A stretch of DNA of 25,564 nt from Zancudomyces culisetae (lineage: Eukaryota > Kickxellomycota > Harpellomycetes > Harpellales > Legeriomycetaceae): the NCBI GenBank assembly GCA_001969505.1, contig LSSK01000677.1:1-25564 (forward strand). Direction: 5' to 3'. The first letter of the stretch is position 1. Every line of letters starts with the position of its first letter. Shown piece after piece: positions 20,280 to 25,564 of this stretch. The translations under genes were made by a program, and so were the position numbers. A model generated the notes under the pieces. The model did not search any database. It was not told where the DNA came from and saw nothing but the letters and a program-made list of their open reading frames with translations.

Positions 20280-21646
20280 GTTCACATTCCTCTGATTTTC
20301 CAACCAATATTACTACTAATTCAACTACTACTAATACTTCTCCTCTTCATACTTCTTCTCCAACAACAGCAACAACAGCAACAAATCTATCCTACATTAC
20401 TCAACAACCAAAAATCTTACAATATCTCAAAGTTCATCGTGGCGGTGCGATTGATCCAAACTTGCTTTCCAACATTCCTCCTGCTGAATTGTTCCAGCGC
20501 GTACTGATGACTCTTGATAAACTTGGTCTTGTTGTTGTTTCCACAAAGGGTCTGACTATTCGTGTCTTGAGACCTGCCAAACTCTCAACTCATTACAACC
20601 CCAATCTAGTCGTTGGCGCCAATTATCCTTTTGATCTTTCTTCTATTTCTAACTCTGCCTCTGTTTCTAATCGCTACGACTATCTCTTTAAAACTCCTCA
20701 AACCACTGCCTCTCCCTCTGCCAACACTGACTCCTTTTTTCAACTGCAAAAGGCTCTTTCTCTCTCCCCTGATGACTTGAATCCTTCCAACGATAAAGTC
20801 TCAACTGACATTTCTCTATTAACAAACACTCTTTCTGTAACAAATGTCAAAATCAAACATACCAAACCCACCATCCTGGTCCCTGACCGTACTCTTACTC
20901 TTACTCCTACCGATGGGTCTTCTGCTGATCGTGGCATCCATTCCTCTTACTCTGCTCCAAAGGATTTATCTCTTAAACTTCCTTTCTCTTCTTATAAAAA
21001 GAAACTCTCTTCTTCAAACTCTTTTTCTTCTCGTTTTTCTGTTCTTAGGAATTCCATTCTACGTAAATCTTCTGCTGATAAAAAGGCTGGTTTCTTTGAA
21101 CCTCCTCCTCCTTCCCCTTCTTCTTCTCCCTCTTCTTCAGCTCAAACCAACAACAACAACAACAACACCAACACTAATCTTCATCTTTCTACTGCTACAA
21201 ATGCCATCAAACCTTCTATTGTTCCCTCTTTTTCTTCCTGTTCTTCCTCCTCTATCTCTTATTCTGCTTCCAAATCTCCTCCAAATCTTCCTAATTCTTC
21301 TTCTACTCCCACTCCTACCCCCTCTTCTTCCACTTCTCAACCTCCAACTCAACCTCCAACACAAAACTCTACCCAAAACTCAACACAAAGCTCAACACAA
21401 AACTCAACTCCTCCTCCTCCTTATGGTCAAGCATCAAACGACAATGGTGGCGAAGTACAATTCATCATTGAAATCTGTAAACTCAAATCTCTTTCCCATC
21501 TTTTTGTTGTTTCTATATCCCGTCGTCGTGGAAATACTTGGTCCTACAAATATCTTTATAATTTGGTAGCTGATAATCTTAATCTCAAAGATTCCTTTGA
21601 TTATATTAATAGTCCTTATACTAGCATTATTCTTAAAAACAACTAG
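18275..21646 (+). CDS. CAMKL Ser/Thr protein kinase, Kin4-like, with split KA1 domain
   Basis: 1123 residues, single exon. Kinase domain at about 12-274: Gly loop GEGEFAKV (19-26), Lys41, Glu60, HRDLKLEN (133-140), DFG (Asp153), activation-loop Thr170 in TSCGSPCY, and APE (179-181). All catalytic residues are present. Thr170 is placed like AMPK Thr172, so an upstream LKB1/Elm1-type kinase may switch it on. The insert DDDPKNPDGDNINQLYKYI and the KRILVPNP helix recall fungal Kin4-type kinases, which act in spindle-position and growth control. The middle is low complexity: Gln10, a Glu/Lys run, Asn10, and Ser/Pro-rich stretches. The C-terminus is KA1, in two parts: 719-768 (KVHRGGAID to RVLRP) and 1060-1108 (VQFIIEICKLK to DNLNLK), about 290 residues apart. 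KA1 binds acidic membrane lipids in relatives. CTG encodes the conserved Leu141. An AMPK/Snf1-like or MARK-like role is the alternative. Confidence 0.9.
19472..19501 (+). repeat. (CAA)10 encoding poly-Gln in the kinase
   Basis: Ten uninterrupted CAA codons. A pure run like this is expected to vary in length between strains. Confidence 0.95.
19727..19822 (+). repeat. Glu/Lys repeat tract in the kinase
   Basis: Alternating AAG/AAA and GAA codons, with a few Gln, Asn and Leu, over 32 residues. It is likely a charged single helix in the linker between the kinase and KA1 parts. A similar Glu/Lys run occurs in the golgin gene. Confidence 0.9.
20249..20278 (+). repeat. (AAC)10 encoding poly-Asn in the kinase
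   Basis: Ten AAC codons in a row just before the first KA1 part, followed by Ser/Thr/Asn-rich sequence. Confidence 0.95.
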
Positions 21647-21984
21647 TTTGTTTGTTTAACCCCTATTTTTTCTCTTTCTCATTATCTTATTAATCTCACT
21701 TTGCATCCAAATTACTAAATTTTCAAACTTCCCCACTTTTCACTCGTTTCCACATATTTATTCTACTTGTTTTGTCTTTACCTTTATTTTTTTTTGATCT
21801 ATATAACATATATTAGACTACTAGATCTGCAAATAACTATTGAAAACCAAACCAAATCAAAAAAAAAGCCACTACCTATTAAATTGCGTAAAAAAAAAAG
21901 TAAAAAAAATCATCCCTTTTTTCTCCCTTTTTCTGGTTTGTTCAGAAAATAAATGTTGATTGAATAATCTCCTTTCAAATGTAA

Positions 21985-22035
21985 CCATAGCCATAGCCAT
22001 AACCATAACTATAGTCATAACCATAGCCATAGCCA
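21985..22035 (+). repeat. CCATAG/CCATAA hexamer repeat, about 8.5 units
   Basis: Units in order: CCATAG twice, CCATAA twice, CTATAG, TCATAA, CCATAG twice, then CCA. Point changes inside the array show it is not a recent expansion. It lies about 320 bases before the downstream ATG. Confidence 0.9.
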
Positions 22036-22076
22036 ATTGTATTTACCTCTACTATCACACTTATACTCTCTTCCCC

Positions 22077-22101
22077 TTTTATTTTATTTTATTTTATTTT
22101 T
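22077..22101 (+). repeat. TTTTA pentamer repeat
   Basis: About five units of TTTTA. A simple repeat with no evident role. Confidence 0.8.
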
Positions 22102-22344
22102 ACAAAACCATATAAAGCATCGATTTTATTTTCGTAGAATCAAAAATATTCAACAAGTCCCTTGATTCTTTTATTTGGTACCATTAAATAGTATTCCAAA
22201 CCTAAAGCATAATATTATCATTTTTATCAAGCACCATAGAGCCCAAGTAACGTGAACTTTATAGTATTACTAACAACAGCAAAAACAACAACAACAACAA
22301 CATTTTTTTTCTTTTATTTAATCAAATAATAAATAAAAAAACAA

Positions 22345-22374
22345 ATGGAAACAAAAAATGGAAAAAAACTCTAA
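22345..22374 (+). promoter_or_regulatory. uORF overlapping the start of the 22358 gene
   Basis: ATG at 22345 begins a nine-codon frame ending at TAA 22372-22374, across the main ATG at 22358 and in another frame. Both ATGs have A at -3 and G at +4, so both look strong. Ribosomes using the first would pass the second, so the main protein would depend on leaky scanning or a transcript start between them. Confidence 0.5.
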
Positions 22375-22793
22375 AAGTTTTACAGCTCTTTTACCCACCA
22401 TCCTATCAAGAATCTTCATACTTGTCCAAGACCCCAACCTTGCAACATTAAACAAAAGCATGTACAATGTTTCGCAACAACTATCCACAATAGCCAACTA
22501 TATTATTCGTTATACCGAACTCTGCGACAAACCGCACTTATGGGCAACTCTGGATGGGTTTTACAATCGGTACAAACGGCTCAAGAGACTAGAGACGGCT
22601 GGTAAACTTGTTTTGAAAGGTATAACGTCGATGGATTACAATACTGCACTGAGAATGGCTTTGGAATATAGCTGGTGCAATATCCTAAAGGATTTATTTA
22701 GAATCTATGTCTTGATAGAAAAGAAATACTCTACTGTTGTGTACACCAATAACATGTTTGAAACCAAGGAAGATTACCAATTTAATGATGATG

Positions 22794-22833
<40 letters not shown>

Positions 22834-25564
22834 TGATGATGATGATAGTGATGATAATGAAAAATTGGCTCCTTTTGATTATCAAAATCCACATTTTTCT
22901 GATATTCAAATCACTGAGAATCTTTACCTCCGACCCTTAATAGCCACCAGAAAGGCATACGACTTGATACACCCAAAATTGGATAACCATTGCCACTTTA
23001 AAATCATTAAAACTTTTCTATTAGCCTGTAAAACCAGCCTTCAAATACCTCATCATCACCACCAAATACTATCTTTATCCTGTATTGAAAATGATTTTTA
23101 TTTGACGGATAACAAAGTCGTCATCACACTATTGGTTTCAGTAATCAGATCTTGTTGCTACAAGTCCAATATTGGTATACTGAAAAGTATTTTGGAATTA
23201 AGTACTACATCCGATTCCTTTTCGATTAGAGACTATACTTCACTTGGGCAAAGATCGGCTTCTTTTATCGTAAAATGGGTTCTTAGGTTTATGAGTGAGT
23301 ATGGATACAAAAACCAAAATCAAAACCAAAATCAAAACCAAAATGAAAACAACTGGCTTCTTTATATCTCTTGTCTGTACTGCTCGTTTCAACTAAATAA
23401 ACCCGCAGTGACAAAATTTCTCGATTCACGCAAAACCGACAAAATTTCCACGATTAATCATCATAATCAGATAAAGTTTGACTTGTCTATACATCTTGGA
23501 GAAGTTGACTTGGTTCTAGATATGTTCCAAAAAGTAGAACCGTCTTTTGAAAACATTGAAAAACTAATCAGTGTGGCTTACCTTAGGTGTAATATCAGAA
23601 TAATAAAACATTTGCTAAATGCCCAGTACTATTTGCTGAATGGAAGACTGTGTGAACATGCTCTGCAAGCGGCAATTAGAGTGCATGACTTTGAAGTAAC
23701 TAGGGAGATATCAAGTAAATACTCCGGCGCAATAACCGAAACAGTCGTATTGGAAGCGGTGAAAACTGGTGATCTAGTGCTAATAAATCTTCTTATTGAA
23801 GCTGGAATGGATATGAAAACGGGATCGGTCGGATCCCAAGGAATACGTTATGCGTGTATTTATAATGATATTGATATATTGCGCCTGTTTCTTGAGAAGG
23901 GAGCAAAAATCTCGCAAAGTAGTGGGTTTATACTCGCTGCTGTATGTGATGAACATAATTATAATCGTAAACTTGTACATGAATTGGTAAATGTACCCAC
24001 CAACTCAAGAAACAGCAAAAATTTGAATGAAGATGAGTCCGTGAATGAAAAAAATTTGGAAATTGGATCCTGTAATGTTAAACCTCCTGGAAATACTTTG
24101 AGTTTCAACAAAATCTTCAAGTTTCTGCTTGAGAGATTGACCATTTCACGCCGTCAAGCAATGATATTTATGCAATATCCCGAGTTGAGAAGCTTTAGTC
24201 TTGATGATAACGAATTTACTGGTTGGCATATTATTTACTGTCTAAGAAGACCCACTGGTGATTTAACACAGCTTGTTCAGAACAAACTGTTTGAATTACT
24301 TTACTACATTGACTATAACCGTCTTCATCCCCATTCTTATCTCCATAACCAACAACAACAATGTACCAATTTAGAAACTGTAAAAAAAGATAAAACCAGT
24401 AATGACTCTGTAACTCGGAACTTAGCAATTAATTGCATGATATTGAGTGATTGGGACTATGAAATAACAAACTCACAAATGGCAAACAAATATCTTGGGA
24501 TGGTACAACTACTTATTGATAACGGACTGGATACAAATGCGGGACACCACGTGGTTTTGAGAACTGCTTATAAACTAGGCGATATTAAATGGATAAAGCA
24601 TTTTATCAAAAATGGTGCCAGATTAGGAAAAGAAAGGTATGCCGGGTTAAATGAAGCCTGTCAATCGGACAATATTGTAGTTTTAGAACAATGGTTTGAA
24701 AATGGTGGTGTAGTACCAAAGAATCCTAAATATAATGGTGTCCAAATAGCGTGTGGATTGGGTAATTTTGAGATGCTCAAATTGCTGATAGAAAAAGGTG
24801 CAGAGTTGGACAATCCAGAATATAACGGGGTTAAAGAAGCATGTGAATTGAACCATGTAGAAATACTAAACTATTTGATTGAAAATAATGCGACCATTGG
24901 TAGATTTAGGAATTATCAGCTGGACAATGCAGTTATGGTGGGTGATATTGAGCTAGTCAGAATGATTCTTGAATACTACACCAGTATAGATGTGCTAGTG
25001 CAAACACAACCAGCCGATCTAGTCGGAAAAAGTGGGTCTATTTTATCTCTGACACAAACCTTGGAAAATAACAGTCAGTATTATGAACATGTCAAAACCA
25101 TCTTAAAGAACGGATATATTATTGAACCCAGACACTTAGCAGAATGTTTGTGGATGGCTGTTGCGCTACGTAGGGATGAGATAGCCAAAGTTTTATGTGA
25201 ATATAGTTTCAAACCCCACAATGAAACCGACTCAACAAATCCAAATATTGCGCTAGGCGACATATCTCGCATAAACCTTGCTCAATACTACGATGGTTTC
25301 GAAACCAAAAAACGAGACTTGCTAACTGAAGCCATTAAATCAGATAATATACCCTTGACCAAATTACTTTTGCTGAACAATTTCAAAGTTGAAAATGATC
25401 CTCATGAGCTGGTACAGCATCTTAATGGCAGAAATCTCGAAATGATTAAATTACTACTAGAGTATCGCCCCAATCTTTCCAAGGATCCAGCACTACTTTA
25501 TCGCGCAGTTGGAACGGATAGTATAGAAGCAGTCGGATTTCTTTTGCAGCGCTATGGTGTAGTT
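22358..25564 (+). CDS. F-box-like/ankyrin family protein, 3' partial
   Basis: Open from ATG 22358 to the last base (1069 codons), with no stop in the window. Residues 10-41 are F-box-like: Leu12-Pro13, Ile15-Leu16, Ile19-Phe20, Pro26, Leu31-Asn32-Lys33, Met35-Tyr36. Residues about 90-130 carry the family segment with Trp106 and Tyr-Val-Leu, split from its last strand (about 185-195, ENLYLRPLIATR) by an Asp/Asn12/Asp insertion. Poly Asn-Gln pairs lie near residue 315. Ankyrin-like repeats fill the rest; the clearest start at Tyr761, Tyr792 and Tyr822 (YAGLNEAC, YNGVQIAC, YNGVKEAC), 30-31 residues apart. It closely resembles the genes at 1 and 4397. F-box proteins link substrates to SCF ubiquitin ligases, and ankyrin repeats could pick the substrate; this role is inferred. 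No membrane segment is seen. Confidence 0.88.
22796..22831 (+). repeat. (AAT)12 encoding poly-Asn
   Basis: Twelve AAT codons followed by five GAT codons, inserted within the conserved N-terminal segment of the family protein. The shorter paralogue at 4397 lacks it, so it is a lineage- or copy-specific expansion. Confidence 0.95.

Larger units (their letters stand above)
21647..22357. other. Intergenic region between kinase and the third family member
   Basis: AT-rich DNA with simple repeats (hexamer at 21985-22035, TTTTA at 22077-22101, ACA near 22285-22301) and the leader of the gene at 22358. The open frame at 21767-21952 is a poor Lys-rich string; I do not call it. Confidence 0.6.

Noticed and set aside
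22737-22940. Met/Ile-rich open frame in the AAT/GAT run
   Set aside because: It is the poly-Asn tract read in another frame inside the family gene.
1-25564. CTG-Ser yeast genetic code
   Set aside because: CTG occurs at conserved leucines (kinase Leu141 in LKLENL, carrier Leu in NPLEIVK), so the standard code fits.
1-25564. Dictyostelid origin suggested by poly-Asn, poly-Gln and ankyrin proteins
   Set aside because: The kinase insert and KA1 pattern look fungal, and non-coding DNA seems less AT-extreme. It is kept as a minor alternative, not excluded.
1-25564. CRISPR arrays, insertion sequences, bacterial operons
   Set aside because: The window is eukaryotic. No spaced direct repeats, transposase or terminal inverted repeats were seen.

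Overview
The window looks like nuclear DNA of an AT-rich, intron-poor eukaryote, most likely a fungus. The reasons are: a CAMKL kinase of the fungal Kin4-like type with a KA1 C-terminus; a TMF1/Sgm1 golgin; an EF-hand aspartate/glutamate carrier; a spliced URM1 with GTATGT/GTAAGT donors; a nuclear tRNA-Met with a Pol III T-run; and Asn, Gln and Glu/Lys homopolymer tracts. CTG falls at conserved leucines in the kinase and in the carrier, which argues against the CTG-Ser yeast code. The lineage cannot be fixed from this sequence; a dictyostelid-like amoeba is a less favoured alternative.

Layout: (1) 1-3579, a large ankyrin-type protein, cut at the left edge. (2) 4397-4966, a short relative of the same family that carries only the N-terminal F-box-like part. 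(3) 4967-7617, a long non-coding stretch with G-rich and C-rich islands and the leader of the next gene. (4) 7618-9777, a mitochondrial Asp/Glu carrier, convergent with (5) 9840-11609 (minus), a TMF1/Sgm1-like golgin. (6) 12096-12660, URM1 in three exons, divergent from the golgin. (7) 12661-18274, about 5.6 kb whose only recognisable gene is an elongator tRNA-Met (13487-13559, minus). (8) 18275-21646, a Kin4-like Ser/Thr kinase with a KA1 domain split by a long low-complexity insertion. (9) 22358 to the right edge, a third member of the F-box-like/ankyrin family, open to the last base.

The middle genes are unrelated housekeeping functions (mitochondrial shuttle, Golgi tethering, tRNA thiolation, cell-cycle-type kinase). 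They do not form a pathway. The feature that unites the window is the flanking gene family: three paralogues share an N-terminal F-box-like segment (seen in two, off the edge in the first), then a conserved segment built around a Trp and a Tyr-Val pair, and, in the two long ones, ankyrin-like repeats with a period near 30 residues instead of the usual 33. This family is the best candidate for something undescribed.
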